64,000 nt of DNA from NCBI RefSeq assembly GCF_015832195.1, contig NC_052027.1, forward strand, positions 5,348,649 through 5,412,648. Reading direction: 5' to 3'. The DNA is from Motacilla alba alba (lineage: Eukaryota > Chordata > Aves > Passeriformes > Motacillidae). The notes beneath the pieces are model-generated. The model had not been told where the DNA came from. It saw nothing but the letters and a program-made list of their open reading frames with translations, and did not search any database. Position 1 is the first letter of the stretch. Every line of letters begins with the position of its first letter. This document shows, in pieces, positions 13,743 through 27,008 of the stretch. The translations under genes were made by a program, and so were the position numbers.

Positions 13743-14110
13743 CCCAACAGGGGGAAGAGAAGGTGGCACCCCGTGGGGAATGCAGCCATGCTTCCAGCAG
13801 CTCCTGGGGAGCCCCCCCGGCTGCTCAGGGCCCCCGTGCACACCCTGGCCATCCTGCTCTTCACAGCCCATTCAGCTGACACGCCTGCTCCCCCGGTTGC
13901 TCCATCTCCCTGGATCAGCAGTAACCAGGTGACACATTCAGCAGTGTCACTGGTGACAGCTCTCCTCCACCTGCACCAAGCTGCGAGGATCCCAGCTGCC
14001 CTTCTGCTCCTGCCACTGACCTGCCATCAGGGAGGACAGCCTGATCCCTGGCAATGCCAACCTATCCCTTCCCCTTTACCTCCCCTGTGACCCAGGCAAC
14101 AGACCCAAAA
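13743..14110. other. GC-rich block, right half
   Basis: This continues the GC-rich DNA seen left of the LTR, with C-rich frames on the plus strand (13773-14090). It has no recognisable domain and no splice structure. The sharp drop to AT-rich DNA after about 14110 marks the edge of the block. Confidence 0.4.
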
Positions 14111-14731
14111 ACTCCCATGGCTAACCCTATCTCCAAGCACGCCCTGGAGCCACGCTGGTTTTGTTTCAGAGGTTTGATTTTTCAGAAAAAAAAAAAAAAA
14201 ATCAAAAACCCCAAAATCACAGGGGGCAATACTTCTGATCAAGTTTGCTGCTGTAAACAAGCCCATCACACAAGCACAGCAGGCAGTTCATTGCCATCAT
14301 GCTGCTGGAAACCCTACCTCATGCTTAAGTGTTGATTTTGTCACATCAGTTCTCTTCCTAAACAAAATACGTGCCCACATACATCCAAATGTATTTTGGA
14401 TGTGACCAGGAACACAGTAGGTACTTACAACCTGGATTTCTTCACTTAGCAGTTGGTAATTTCACATTTTCAAGAGCAGCCTGTTAAGGCCAGGTGTGTA
14501 TAACAAAGGTATCACAAGGGAGATCTTTCCAGTGAGTGACTGGAACAGCTCCTTGTGAGCAGGATTTTCTGTCTGTGAACAAACCAGGGCACTGTGCTGC
14601 TTCCTGTGCATTTGCTGGTGTAAATGAAAACTGAGTTAGACCTTAGAACTTAAAAATGTGCTGATTTTAATTAACACAGCAAGAAACAATAGCTGTCACC
14701 TTTCCTGGCCGTGGCTGGCTGTGCTCTTGAA

Positions 14732-14781
14732 CAACTTGAACATAGTATACTGGCAACTGGCAACTTGAACATTGTATACTG
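14732..14781. repeat. 29-bp tandem duplication
   Basis: CAACTTGAACATAGTATACT at 14732 recurs at 14761 with one change (ATTG for ATAG), giving a direct repeat with a 29-bp period. It is a small local duplication. Confidence 0.85.
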
Positions 14782-15724
14782 AAGGCAACAGTTTGCATTC
14801 ACACCATGTGATTAATGAAACACAATTCTTGCTAATCACAGAAACTTTTATATGTTAACTGCCTAGTGCCACACTTGCTTCTGTCCACAGCAAGAGCAAA
14901 AATCCTGCTGAACTCACCTTCCAAATCTCAATTGTTCTTCAAAGCAGAGACACGTTTTATTTATACTTTCCTGAGGAATTAGATTCAAAACCCTGCCTGT
15001 TCTGAACTGAATAGCCACATATATGGGGCATATGAAAATAGCAGACCTTTTGAACAGTGAAAATATGCATTTACCTCAGGGCTATAAAAAAAATCAGTGG
15101 GAAGGCCAAGATCAGAACTAAGACATTTTTTGCTCACAGCCACAGACTACAGTTTCTGCAAAATGCTGTCTACTGAGAAACATGCTCACAGCATCCTTAG
15201 GTTGATGTTCCTTGTTAGTTGGTGCAGAATTGCTTTGAGAGTGATTTTTCCATCTTGTAATATGTAGTACAGAGAATCACTCCTTGAGAAGATTTTTAAT
15301 AGGCACATCATTAACTACTGTCACAATAAAAGGTACTTCATGTTTAGCATCATAAAATTCCATTTTTAATTAACATATTTGCAAATGTCAGCAGTGCTAC
15401 AGTGGGTACTTTGTTCTGCTTGTGCCTGCCTTCCATCTTTACACTGAACACAAGACTAACTTGATGTGTACCTCATTCATTTGCACAAACTTACCGGTGA
15501 ATCCTACGTCCTTCCAAGTAACACATGGCCTGTGTTGTCACCTGTGATCAGCTGAAATATCCAAAACCTTGTTATGAAACAATGTCAGAATTTTGCAAAG
15601 AACAGCATGATTGAAAGGGTGATGGCTGCTTTATTTTTTTTTTTTTAACTTGAGTCCTGTACTTTGCTAATATCTTATGTCACCAAATCCCAGCATCTAC
15701 TTCCTGCTGCTGGGAGGATCAATC

Positions 15725-15734
15725 CTGTCAATCA
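15725..15734 (-). promoter_or_regulatory. PBX-MEIS/PREP composite motif
   Basis: CTGTCAATCA on the plus strand is the exact reverse complement of TGATTGACAG, the known composite site for PBX with MEIS or PREP homeodomain proteins. It is one of three exact copies in the window. Occupancy is inferred, not shown. Confidence 0.35.
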
Positions 15735-16430
15735 GATGATCAATGAACTATCACAGGCACTCAGATAACTCTGCAAATCAACACGTCCACTCTAACCCCT
15801 CAGGCCAATTCCACAGCCCTACAACTGTGTGTATCTTAGAGACCAAAACAACCAGCATGGAATTCTTTTCATTACCACTGCTTCTTCTTAAATCACACAG
15901 AAATGACAAGCTTGCAAAGAAGATGGAGATTTGTTTCCACATAAAGTTATTTCCTGTGAATGCTTTCACACATCCTTTGCCTAACATGATTTTCATGAAA
16001 ATGAAATATAGTCATAAAAAGCCCTGCAGAAAGCCATGAGTATTGCCCAAGGAGAATTACACTGCAGTAGGGTTCTGCAGGTTTACTCCCAGGTCTCCTC
16101 TTTCTCACCTACCCTAGTCAAAAGAACAGGCACCAATATTTAAGAGCAGCACTCAAACTCCTCACTGTGTTAATGAGACAAGAAAGAATTAATGAACAGG
16201 CACAAATAATACAACCTCATTCATCTTATAAGCAAGCAGCATTTACTATGGCCCTACTACCTGGGCCCACCTGCCAACACTTCACAGAAAATAAAGCCAC
16301 AGTCAGCCACAAATACTGTCATGTAGAAGAGTTTATCACATTTGCTTCTAGGTTCATACCTTCTGCTAAGTCATCTAACTGAATAAAGAAGTACTGAATT
16401 ATAAAAGTGAAAAATTATACTGCACTGGAA

Positions 16431-16447
16431 AGAAGCTTTAAGCTTCT
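16431..16447. repeat. 17-bp palindrome
   Basis: AGAAGCTT (16431-16438) and AAGCTTCT (16440-16447) are exact reverse complements around one central T. Confidence 0.85.
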
Positions 16448-19003
16448 ATGATTGCACCGTGTGTTAAAATCTATTTCAATCCATTCAGATACTTGCTTAA
16501 GAAATTTTTTTTTTTCTTCCAGAACTAAGATCAAGCTCAGAAATCTCTGATGATAAACTAACTTTTTAATATATTGCCCTTGATTTCCAGGGTTTCAAAA
16601 CTGGATTAACTGCTGTGGTCCAGATGGATACATTCACTGTGCTAATCCACTGTGTTCAGTTCAAGTTTATTATGCTAAATACACTCCAAGAGGATTTTAT
16701 CTTCTACCTGCACCTTCCTGTGCTCAGTGAGACTCTTCTATTCATCAAGAACGAGAAGCACAAGATGGGGTGGAACCTGCCTTTTTAATTATCTTGTACC
16801 AAAGTGACCCCATGATGGAGATGAACTTCTCCAACTCTCTTATTTTAGAGCAGCTCATTATCTATGCATGATCACAAACTGAAAGAAAAGGTATGCTGAG
16901 CATGCTATTGATTACAGCTCTGTTTGCCATGATTCCATAAGTTGAAATTTCATATCCCAAGTATTAAATTACTGAAATTATGCTTTGGCTCATCTGCATC
17001 CATTTTTTATTCACTTTTATTTGGCTGAACATTTTAATCTTACTTACACAGTTTCTAACTAAAAGCAAACTACGCATTCCTAATAATATAAATATGAAAA
17101 ATAGGGTGTGCTCAGGGACTGCAGCTGAATACATTAAAATCACTCAGTTTGCTAGTTAACATATTTCCATCCCTTTTATGTACAACCTTTCACATTCAGT
17201 TGGCAGACTGCAAATTCATGGCCTTATAAAAAAAACCCACTGTCTTGATTTTCTGTTGTGACAGCAGAAATCGTCCAAAATATCTAAGAGTTTCCCTAAA
17301 GGACACTCACAGGCTGGTACTTCCCAGGTGCAGCACAATCTGAATTTGAGGTGAACACCATGTCAAATTCCACTCATCTGTCAATGTAGTGGATTATTTC
17401 TTGAGAGACTGAAATTGGCTGCCTGGGATCAGAACACCATCAATCTTATTCACGTAGGGTGCAGAGAAGCTGCCTGAGCCAGGCTCGCAGGAGGGAAAGC
17501 TTGGCTGCTTCTAAGTAGGTGATGAGGCAGCTGTAAAACCTTCACTCTATCTGTAGCACATCCCTGAGTGAAAGATTTTGTCATTTTTCACATTTCCCCA
17601 ACATTTGGTATGCATTCAGTGTCTTGCTGCTCTTGCTTCATAAAAAAGGTGATTTTTCAAGCTTAGGCAAATGTTGCAGAGCTCTGGATCTGCCCAGCTC
17701 TCATTTTTTCTCATAATGTCACTTGTTTCAACTGATTCCATAAAATGATATTACGTTTTCCTTTTACATACCTGTGCAGCTGGGCTCATTTCTTCCCCCT
17801 TCCTTCACTAGGGACACACTCAAATAACCAGCAGCATTTCTGACAATAGCACGACAATAAATCTCTGCAAGTCCCAAATAAGTCCCTCACCTCTCAAAGT
17901 TCAAGCACTCCCAGATTTCCAGTGCCAGGGGGTAAAGGTAACACCCTTGGTTAATCTGATGCTCTAACATGGGCACTGAGACCTGGCCTAGCAAGGATTT
18001 TGGTCTATTTCTCTATAATATTTATGTTTTATTAGAACAAACCAAGGCAATGTCAATACCTGTAATTTCTGGGCATGAAACATACTTGGGAAAACTTTGA
18101 GTTTTAAAGTTGCTAAAGACCTGTGTTCAAGACCATCTGTCTTTGAAGGGATATAATTTGATCAAAAAACATTAAAATATTAAATGCCACATTGTAAAAT
18201 GACTCATCACTGTGAGTTAACACTTTCCATCTTTCATTTCTACAACTCTTAAAGCCCCTCCCACCTTTTCTTTAGATTCAGATTTGGTTAAGTGACATTC
18301 TTGGCCCATTTAATTTTAACCAGATGAAAATACTGTGCTAGAAAATGCCACCACCTCAATTTCTAGCATAGCACATTCTTCAGTGTGCAATTAGCAGCTG
18401 AAGGAGTTATGTGATCCATTTCTATTAATAAAAACACAACAAAATCACTGCTGTGCTGTCCCTGCAGACCAAGTGAGCTGTGTTCTCCCCTGCTAACCTG
18501 TGGGATTGATTCTGCATTTACAGGCACTGCACTCTATTCACAGCCCCAAATTCTCCTCCAGGACACACTTTTACAGCCCCATCAATTTCAGAGGTAAACT
18601 TGAGAGCCTCAGAATGAGTGTGTCTCCTTTAACCCAAGGCAAACACCCGACCTCCAGATTCGGTGCCCGTGGTTTAAGGAACAAACCAGAACCCAGTTTG
18701 GGTCAGATAAGTACAAAGTTCCACAAACCTGTGCTTTCACAGTGTTCAAGTTCCACAGAAATTCCAGAACTTCACCAAATGGGAAGAAGGGGAGAGAGAA
18801 ACAAGGACACAGGACCTGAACCGTTACACACAATGGGATTTTTTATGTTGGGCAATTACTAGAAAATGTCATTAAACATGACTATTCCCACATTGGATTG
18901 GCAAAGCACAACACACATCAGGTTCACCAAAAAACAGCTGCTGTGCAATACAAAGGCAAACAACTCATAAAACTTAAACGATAAAGAGAATTTTGATTAG
19001 TCA

Positions 19004-19192
<189 letters not shown>

Positions 19193-21285
19193 CTAAACAA
19201 AATATTAGACACACATTATTATCCAATGCCTTACAGCACACACAATAGTCAGCTTCCATTACAACAGTGGTTTTAATATTTTTCTTTTTCACTCCTTTTG
19301 CTAAATGTCTTTTGATTATTATTCCCCCCCTGCAGGGTGCAATTGTTGTACAACAAAGGTCATGCCCAAAAAGGACAGCTGAGGTAGAGAGACACCAACA
19401 CAGGAGCCTGGGTAACTTTAATAATTCAGTGGTAAAAATCAAACTGTAATAATCTGAGGACTAAAAAAAACCACAATATAAACAGAAGCTGGGAAATATT
19501 CTCACACTGATCCATAGCTCAATTTATAGGGGAGTTAAAAATATAAACCAAATTTTAAAAAGTCACAACACCAGCTGGAAAAAACCAACATGATGTCCAG
19601 ACAGTATCAAAGCTGCTTTAAATACATTGCAGAAAGGCATAACACATCCTCAGATATCCAAGACATATTGCCAAAATTCTCCATCCCCAAAACTAAAAAG
19701 GCTATTACTGACCCAGAGGGTAACAGTACATTGTTTGGTTTTCTGCTTTTGCAAGCATTAATTATTAATCATGCTTCTGTCTACCAAACAAAGTAATTGT
19801 TTCTCAGAATTATGTTCTAATCCCCAGATGAAATCAGCTTCCTTTTGTTCGACCTGGGCATGCACAAGGACTGGAGTATGGCCAGACTGAATTTCAGATG
19901 TGCTCTATAGAAGATTTGATGTTTCCACAAAGCAGATAGTGTCAAAATTTTAAAAATATTCCCTTTGCAAAGGGAAAAGGCAATTTCTTTGTCTGCTGGT
20001 GCTGGAGCACTTGGCCATCCAGTGCAGACAACTCTTTTTCCATACTTGTGCTCATGGCTGCACTAAGTGGCTGAATTTCCCTCTGACTTGTTAACTTCAG
20101 CAGCTCTTTCTCAGCGCCTGCAAGGATCTGGAGGTTTGCAAGGCTCAGCTACGCTACACATCGTCCAGTTCCCTTAACAGCACCTTCTGCTGCATTTCAG
20201 ATGGCCAAATTAATCAAACTTCAGGCACTCTCCTCACTCAGCCAATGACGGGATGCTGCTCTCTATCTAATAATCCAATCAGCTGAACATCATTTTCACA
20301 GAGCAGAAAGACTTTGAAAGATTCAATTTCACATGGAAAAAAAATCACGTCTTTACAAAAAAAGAAAAATCTGCATGCAATATCAGGGGATTTCGACAGT
20401 AGGAAGATGAACAATACTAAAATAGTGAAATGCTGTGGTAATAAAATATATGCATATAAATCCTTTTTTTCGCCCTGATTTTAAAGCAGAAGAATCTTTG
20501 GGAAGCTTTTTAAGTCTAATTAGTTGAAACGAACCACATAAACTGACAAGTATAATTAATAGAGAATACCAAAACATTATTTTGATCAGCATGAGGCTCT
20601 TCCTTTCTCTGTACTGAGTGCTTGATGCACTGCTTGGCGTGTAATTAATTTCATTTCCAACTGTTTGCTTTGCAGTATACAATGCACTTTTCCTCCTCTC
20701 TTTTCAGACCCATTTATCTTGCAAAATAGATTCAATCTCCTCAGATCAGGGAGCTCCCGGGAGGCTTCCCGTGTCTTCAGGAATTAACACCTTCTTGTCG
20801 TAATTGGTGCTCCCGTGCTTTTTATACCATAAGGCAAAGGGAAAGGTGAGACTCCCGCAGGGGAATTTCAGGTATTCAGGTTATTTAAACTGAACTTTAA
20901 AAATCCCAGTCAAAGAGCGAAACTTCCACAACCTGCTAAATGCTCCTGTGTCTTTCCTCCAGCATCATGTTCTTTGCACATGGACAGCAGACTTACTTTA
21001 CCCACTCAGGCTTTATTATTAGTTTTTGTGGTTTTTTTTTAATATAAAAAAAAAAAACCTCTCTCAAACATTCGCTTTTTCAAACTACCTTTGCTCAAAC
21101 CCAAACCCAATTTCTTCCAAACATTTCTTCACGCACTCGTTCGTCAGCAAACTGTCACACACCCAATTTGACCCACAGATCGTGTTATCATTAATACAGA
21201 AACACAGCAGAGAATATTTTCCATTTATTGTCTGATGAGTTCCAGATCTGCTCTCTGAATCTTAAATCCTGAGGAAGCTCCTTAC

Positions 21286-21800
21286 CTGAGTAATCCAGCC
21301 AAGAGCAGAGCACTCTAGTAGTGTTCATCGGAAAGATCTAATACTTTTTAAAATCCATCTGTACCACAATAAGGGATTTCTTTTATAGCTTCCCAATAAT
21401 CTTCTCTCTCAGGATTAAAAGTAGAAAAAAAAAAAAAAAAAAGAAAAAATCTCTTTTTCGTTACAAATCCTGTTTCCAGAGTAAAGAAGACATCTGAGCT
21501 CTCAGACTGCCGTCAGAAAAGTGGCCAAGGTTTGAGGGGCGGAAACCTTCTCATTTTCACCTTTAAATCATTCCCTAGCATCGCCTTGCGCTGGAGGAGC
21601 CCTCGGGGGGGATCTGGCGGCGAGGGGCGGCTCGCAGGACGCGCGGGGCCCAGCAGCAGCTGCCGGGCGCGGGCAGCGCGGCCGCGGCTCCGCACGGGCG
21701 GCACAAGGCGGCGGCTCCCGGGCGCTGGACCTGCCCGAGCCTATTTCAACACATCCCCGCTCGGGAGAGTATCACATGTGCCTTAAAGCGACACAGCCCT
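21286..21800 (-). other. Candidate first exon, minus strand, from CpG island
   Basis: On the minus strand a TATTTAAA box (21833-21826) would place transcription start near 21800. The downstream sequence runs through the CpG island to an excellent donor, CTCAG|GTAAGG, with the last exon base at 21286. Several short upstream frames (for example ATG near 21585, ending MRRFPPLKPWPLF) suggest that most of it is 5' untranslated. A frame beginning at the ATG at 21328 reads into the donor (14 codons plus one base, MNTTRVLCSWLDYS), but its start context is weak. I do not recognise the gene. The exon includes an 18-base T run on this strand (21442-21425). The start site is a guess and the donor is the firm part. 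Confidence 0.4.
21425..21442. repeat. 18-base poly(A) tract
   Basis: An uninterrupted A run followed by G and six more A residues. It lies inside the candidate first exon and would be a T run in that transcript. Confidence 0.9.
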
Positions 21801-22180
21801 CGCTCAGCCGGCGACTGGAGCTGCATTTAAATAGCGGCGGCGGAGCCCGCACGGCGCAGGGGAGCGGCCGCTCGGCTGAGGGAGGCGGGCGGGGATGGGC
21901 CTCAGGGAGCGCCCGGCCGGCGAGCCGCCTGGGACGGGCTGAGTCCGCCAGCACAGCCCTCACCCCCAGCCTTCGCTCCCCAGCCTTCTCCCGGCACCTG
22001 TACGCGAGAGGAGAGCGAGATTTAAGGGAGTCTCTTGCCTGCGAAGGGGAAGGGAGGTGCAGGGAAAGGGGAACGAGGCGCACGGAGGGCAGGAGGCTCC
22101 TGCACGCTCCCAGGGGCTTTCCAGCACCTTGCCACAACTCGCAGGGCGATCTTTCCTCCCAACTCCATCTCCGAGGCTTC
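21530..22180. promoter_or_regulatory. CpG island promoter
   Basis: This is the only dense CpG cluster in the window. It contains GGGGCGG boxes (21536-21542 and again near 21624), GCGGCCGC-type words, and TTTAAATA at 21826-21833, which reads as TATTTAAA on the minus strand. CpG islands of this type normally mark the 5' ends of vertebrate genes and may fire in both directions. The best splice donor leaving the island is on the minus strand (21285). I saw no comparable plus-strand donor. Confidence 0.8.
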
Positions 22181-22519
22181 TCTGCAGACAATGGGGAAAG
22201 AGCTCTGATTTACTCCCAAATGCTAAAGCTCAGCTATGCCAGATTATTTATTGCGGTTATTTATTCTCCACGTCTTAAGTGGCCATTTACAGGAATGGAG
22301 TGGTTTCCTATCCCTCTTGTACCATATGTAATTATTTTTTTTAAAGAGCCATTGTATAGACTTAGTACATACCATTCACTTGGTATTACAGCTCTTATGT
22401 CTGCCTACAAAAGAAAAAGGGCTTGGAGACAAAACAGAAACTTCCATTTTAAGAGCTCAAGATGTGTGCTACAACACAATGTGGGATTATTTGTTTCCTC
22501 CCTGGATAACCTGTGGTAG
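21776..22519 (+). other. Longest open frame (248 codons), doubtful coding
   Basis: The frame starts ATG at 21776 in CpG-rich DNA, where stop codons are rare, and runs on for about 300 bp into AT-rich DNA. The first half is Arg/Gly/Ser/Ala-rich, as expected from GC-rich DNA. The second half has hydrophobic patches (such as WFPIPLVPYVIIFF). It has no recognisable domain. A transcript from the plus-strand reading of the TATA-like element at 21826 would start after the ATG, which argues against it. It is probably a chance frame. A lineage-specific small protein or untranslated RNA cannot be excluded. Confidence 0.12.
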
Positions 22520-25500
22520 AAGAGTGTGCCACCTTCACTAATGCTCACCAGCACAAGACACCAAACAATAATAAATAATAACAGCACTAAGTACTCTTAC
22601 GCTCAAGTACCTCCACCTCAGCACCCGAGGACATCTATCTCAGTGGAGACTCTCTGAGAGGAGCAATGAGTTCACCTGACAGATCGCATGCTCCTTTGGA
22701 GCTGCTGTATTTTATTGGGTAATACGCACCAAGTGTTTGGTCCTGCAGACCAGGGATGTTATACTGGTCTCTGCCACAGTGCTCAGAACAGGTCTCTATT
22801 ACAGCCTTAACACAAGTGAAGCAATTGGTGACAGGTGGGTGTGACAAAGTGACTCAGGAGATCACTGGCCATGGACCCTCCCATCACATCCCTGAGCAGA
22901 GCTGGGGACAAGAGAGTGGCCCAGGCCAGGCCTCACTGACCAGAGATGCTTTCAAGGGGTCAAAGTTTTCTCTTCAGGTGCTTTGTTTGAAAACATGTTG
23001 TGGGTGGGGATAAAATGATATGTTTAAAAAGGGCTTTCTTGTTTTCCTGAAGAATGTCCTTAGACATTGAAAGACATCAAAGAACTGAGGTAGTTATTAC
23101 TTTCTGGCCCCAGAAGGGTCTGGGAGGCTCAAGAAAAGCAGATGAGAGGCAACAGAACACCATGAAGTATTGATGAACAAGGTACCTGGGGTCAGGCACA
23201 GCACAGAGCAGGAGTCAGCAGGAGGAGGCTGCTGGGGTTTGCTGCCAAAGCCCCAGGGAAGCTCAAGGAATTCAATCCCATAGGAATACAGGGAGATTTC
23301 TGCAGCTCCTGTTAGGGGCAGGTGATGGGGATTTATTTGAAAATAAACACCTGTTTAAGATACATCCCTTTTAGGACTTTGTGGCAAAGATACAAGTGGG
23401 GTGGTGTGAAGAAAGATGAAGAAGAAGGGTCTCAACCAACCTAATCTTCTAAGAAACCCAAAAGCCTTGTGGACAGCAGGAATAATCAGACAAATTGTGA
23501 CCACACACCTTGGCAGAGTAGGCAGAGACAGATTTATTCAAGATACAGATTTATGTAAGGTACAGCAGAACTGTCACTCTGCCAAGCACTGCTAACTCCC
23601 AGCTCCATGAGGCTAATGCCACCATAACCCCTGACAGATGCTGCTATTGCTCAGGACAAGCTCTGCAGAAACAGGGGACATGTTGCTTCTGCAGGGTAGG
23701 GGGGAGATCAGAGGGACAGAGAGAATATTAAACAGGCTGTGCTTGCAGCCTGCCCTGGCTCCCAGCATCAGACAGGAGCACAGGAGTCCTTGGCAAATCT
23801 TGCAGAAGCATCCTCACACCTGCTTTGTTGTCTTTGCTGCCAATTTTAACTTTCAGTGGACCAACAAGACATCAAACGTTTTCCTCTTGCCCTCTTTGCT
23901 AAGCACAGTGCCATATTCACCTGATGGTTTGGGGTTTACTTCAGCCTCCTCAGCTGGCTCTGACAGGGAGGGGATGATGCTTTACAAGCACCTCTGGGCC
24001 CATGTTGATTGTGGGGCTACTGACACTGACATGCTGGGAAGAGAAAACAGGAAGGAAAAAAAACCCACGAGTGAGCAGTCTGAACATTTCAAAATGCTTT
24101 CTCATGAAAAGGGGAGGCTGCAAGCAATTTGTCTCTAGACAAGAGGAAGATGGGACTGAAGGTGGTGTCCTCTGGAATGCAGCTCCTGGCAGTGCTGGGG
24201 CATGATGAATCCATGAACACCCTTTGGTGAGAACACCCTTGGGTTACGTGGTCTATGTCTGACTGCTGAGAGGTGAAGTGTCAGGATCCTTCCACCCCCA
24301 CTCTGACACCTGATGGAACACAGGAGAGGACAGACACCAGCACCTGAGCTGTCCAGCTGGAGAGCATGGAAACTGTCAACCCACAGCGCTGACTGAAAGA
24401 CTCCACGGGGCTGCTGGCACAGACCATTACACTGGATCATATCTCCAAGGTGAAGGTAGGTTGCAAGGGGTCAGAAGGAATCTAGCTCTCTTTGAGAATC
24501 TGCCCCACACCCAGGGCTGCATGCACAAGGAGAACAGCCTCTCCCTCCTGCTTCCACCATTCATCTAGAGATGCCAAGTGAATGACAAAAATAGGCAAAT
24601 AAAAATAAATGCTCTTCCCTGCCTGGACCTCTATTTATCACAATTTTCTGGGCACACAGAAAAGGACAGCATATGCAACTCAGACAGGCTCATGCAGACA
24701 GCAGATTGGTGCTTGCACCCAAACAGGAGCCTCTGGCCTCTGCTTTCTGCATTCTGCCTCCTCTGCCTCCCTCTCTTCTTCCCCCACAGTTGCCTTTTCC
24801 CCATGAAGAGGTTTAACACCACACATCCAGGCTCAGATTTCACAGGGTCTGGAGAAGGCTCGCCACCTTGGAAATGCAAAGCTCCTCAGTTCCAGTGTTC
24901 CTGGGACAAGGAAGCTTTGCTTTTCACAGATTGCATTCTCCACCCCTCCCAGCTGCTTCCACCCACCCTACAAAGCTCCTTCCCATATCCCAGACTCTGC
25001 CCTGGCTGCTGCCTGGGCAACAAGCACTGCACACTGCAGCTCCTCCCTACCTAAATGCTCCTTCCCAGGTGAGCCAAGTGTAGTCTCACAGCAAATTTTA
25101 CCTCAATTCCACCAAAAGCCAGATTTCTGACACTCATCCTAGGTTCACAACATGTGTGGAAGCTTTTTCAAAAATCTGGCAGAGCAGTTTTGCTTGGCCC
25201 CCTCATCACCCCACAGAGTTTTTCCTCCACTGGGAACCATCCCACATGGAGAACCAGCAGCTGGGCATGTGAAGATTGAGCTGCCTACATGTGATTGCCT
25301 GAACAGCAATGCTGTGAAGCCCAGAGTAAAACCAGCCAAGAAATCCTCATCCAGGGCCCTGAGCCTCCCTGTGTTTCTTGCTCTTGGCTGTTTTCCTTTC
25401 CCCTAGTGGAACAGGAAGCACAAGGAGGATTCCTTTGGTACAGGGAGAGCACAGGTTTACCAGCTCCCTGGACACAGCTTGGCCCTGTAAAACACTCACA

Positions 25501-25730
25501 ACCCGCATTCACTGCATGAGTGCAGCAATATTGGATGTTCTGTGTGCACATCTGCTCAGCCAGGAGCTTCACTTCACGTCTAGAACTTTTGATAGATACA
25601 TTCCCAGGAAAACCTTCCTCATCCTGAGACTTGTTTTCTCAGTCCTCACCACTTTTCTCCCTCTCTTGCAGGACATCTGATCCAATCTCAATGAGCAAAC
25701 TGAATCTATTTCCTTTCTTGCCCTTCCTAG

Positions 25731-25767
25731 GTCTTCAATGACAACATGAAATCCTTCTGTCTGTATG
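25731..25767 (+). other. Candidate 37-bp exon with strong splice signals
   Basis: The sequence is preceded by a long pyrimidine tract ending CCCTTCCTAG and followed by the donor G|GTAAGG. In frame it would read VFNDNMKSFCLY plus one base. Another strong acceptor (CTCCCTCTCTTGCAG) lies about 60 bp upstream at 25672. No partner exon was identified, so it could belong to a non-coding transcript or be chance. Confidence 0.15.
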
Positions 25768-26984
25768 GTAAGGTTTTCTCCTCCTACAGCTTTTTCCAGT
25801 GACAAGAGAAGATGCAGTGTTTTTACTGGAGGCAAACAAGAAAAGCTTAGCTAGAAAGACACAGCATTTTTTCATGAAGGGAATAAACACAAGGATTTGT
25901 TTGGCTGTGACCACAGGCTCCACTGACCAACACAAAGACCACACTCACCAAGAGCCTGAGAGACCAGAGCTGAACAACACATGCTGGGAAGCCACTTCCC
26001 ATGGGATCATTCCAGGGGCTGGTGCAGACAGATTTTGTCCCACCTCAAGTAGAGGATGTTGGGGGATGTGCTGTGTTTCCAGCACGGATGCAGACACATG
26101 GGTATGGAGGATCAGCCAAGGCAGCAGCACAGCACACTCAGAGGAGATGCTCCACTGCTGCTCTCCGCCCCTTTCCATCCTCTTATCTCATGGCACATCC
26201 CTGCTCTGCCTTCTCTCCCTGCTGCCTCAGCCACACCAACCTTGCTTGGCAGAAGCAGCAGTTTTGTCAACCATCCCCAAGTTCACAGGGAAGATCCAAG
26301 CAGGATGATGACACAACCACAGGGAGAAAAGACAACTGAAAAACCAACCAAAAAACCCCAACCAAACAAAACCCCACAACAACCACAGGAGCACAATAAG
26401 TAGCTTGCACTGGAAAACAACAATTAAATAACGAGTTTGAATGTTGACAAAAGCGGGGAGAAGTGAGAACAGAACACAAAGGGAAGGATTCTCACAATTT
26501 TTCCTCTCTGCCTACCTTAAACATGTGGCTACTCCTTGTCAAAGAGATGTCTGGTCTTCCCAATTACTGTGTTTGGGAGGCAGGGATTCTGCTTTTTACA
26601 GTTTTCCAAAGCCTAAGAGGGGAGAGAAAGAAAAAAGAACACATCTATATTTGTCAGGGAAGTTTATATCACAAAAGTTTGTGTCCTAGTTATTTTTAAA
26701 GTATGTAGGACAACGCACACAAAAATTCTCAACCCTTATCTGGAACTTGCCATTAGCTGACAAGATCAGCACTTGCTGAGGATTAACAAGATGAATTGTC
26801 TGTGCAATACATCACCATCATGAAAAAAAAATTAATGGCACTCCATACATTTAAAATATAACCAGCCAAAGATGACTGTGCTCAGGATATCATGGCACGT
26901 AAACATAACCATCAGGTAATGGAGAAGAGCTGTCCATTTCATTTCAGAGATACCAAAAAGTAAAGAAATCTAAGTTAAAATAGC

Positions 26985-27008
26985 CCATGAACTGATAGCA
27001 GTTCATGG
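26985..27008. repeat. Perfect 10-bp hairpin with 4-base loop
   Basis: CCATGAACTG (26985-26994) and CAGTTCATGG (26999-27008) are exact reverse complements around ATAG. Confidence 0.85.

Noticed and set aside
23638..24138. 166-codon plus-strand frame
   Set aside because: No recognisable motif or domain, no partner exons, and other frames also open nearby.
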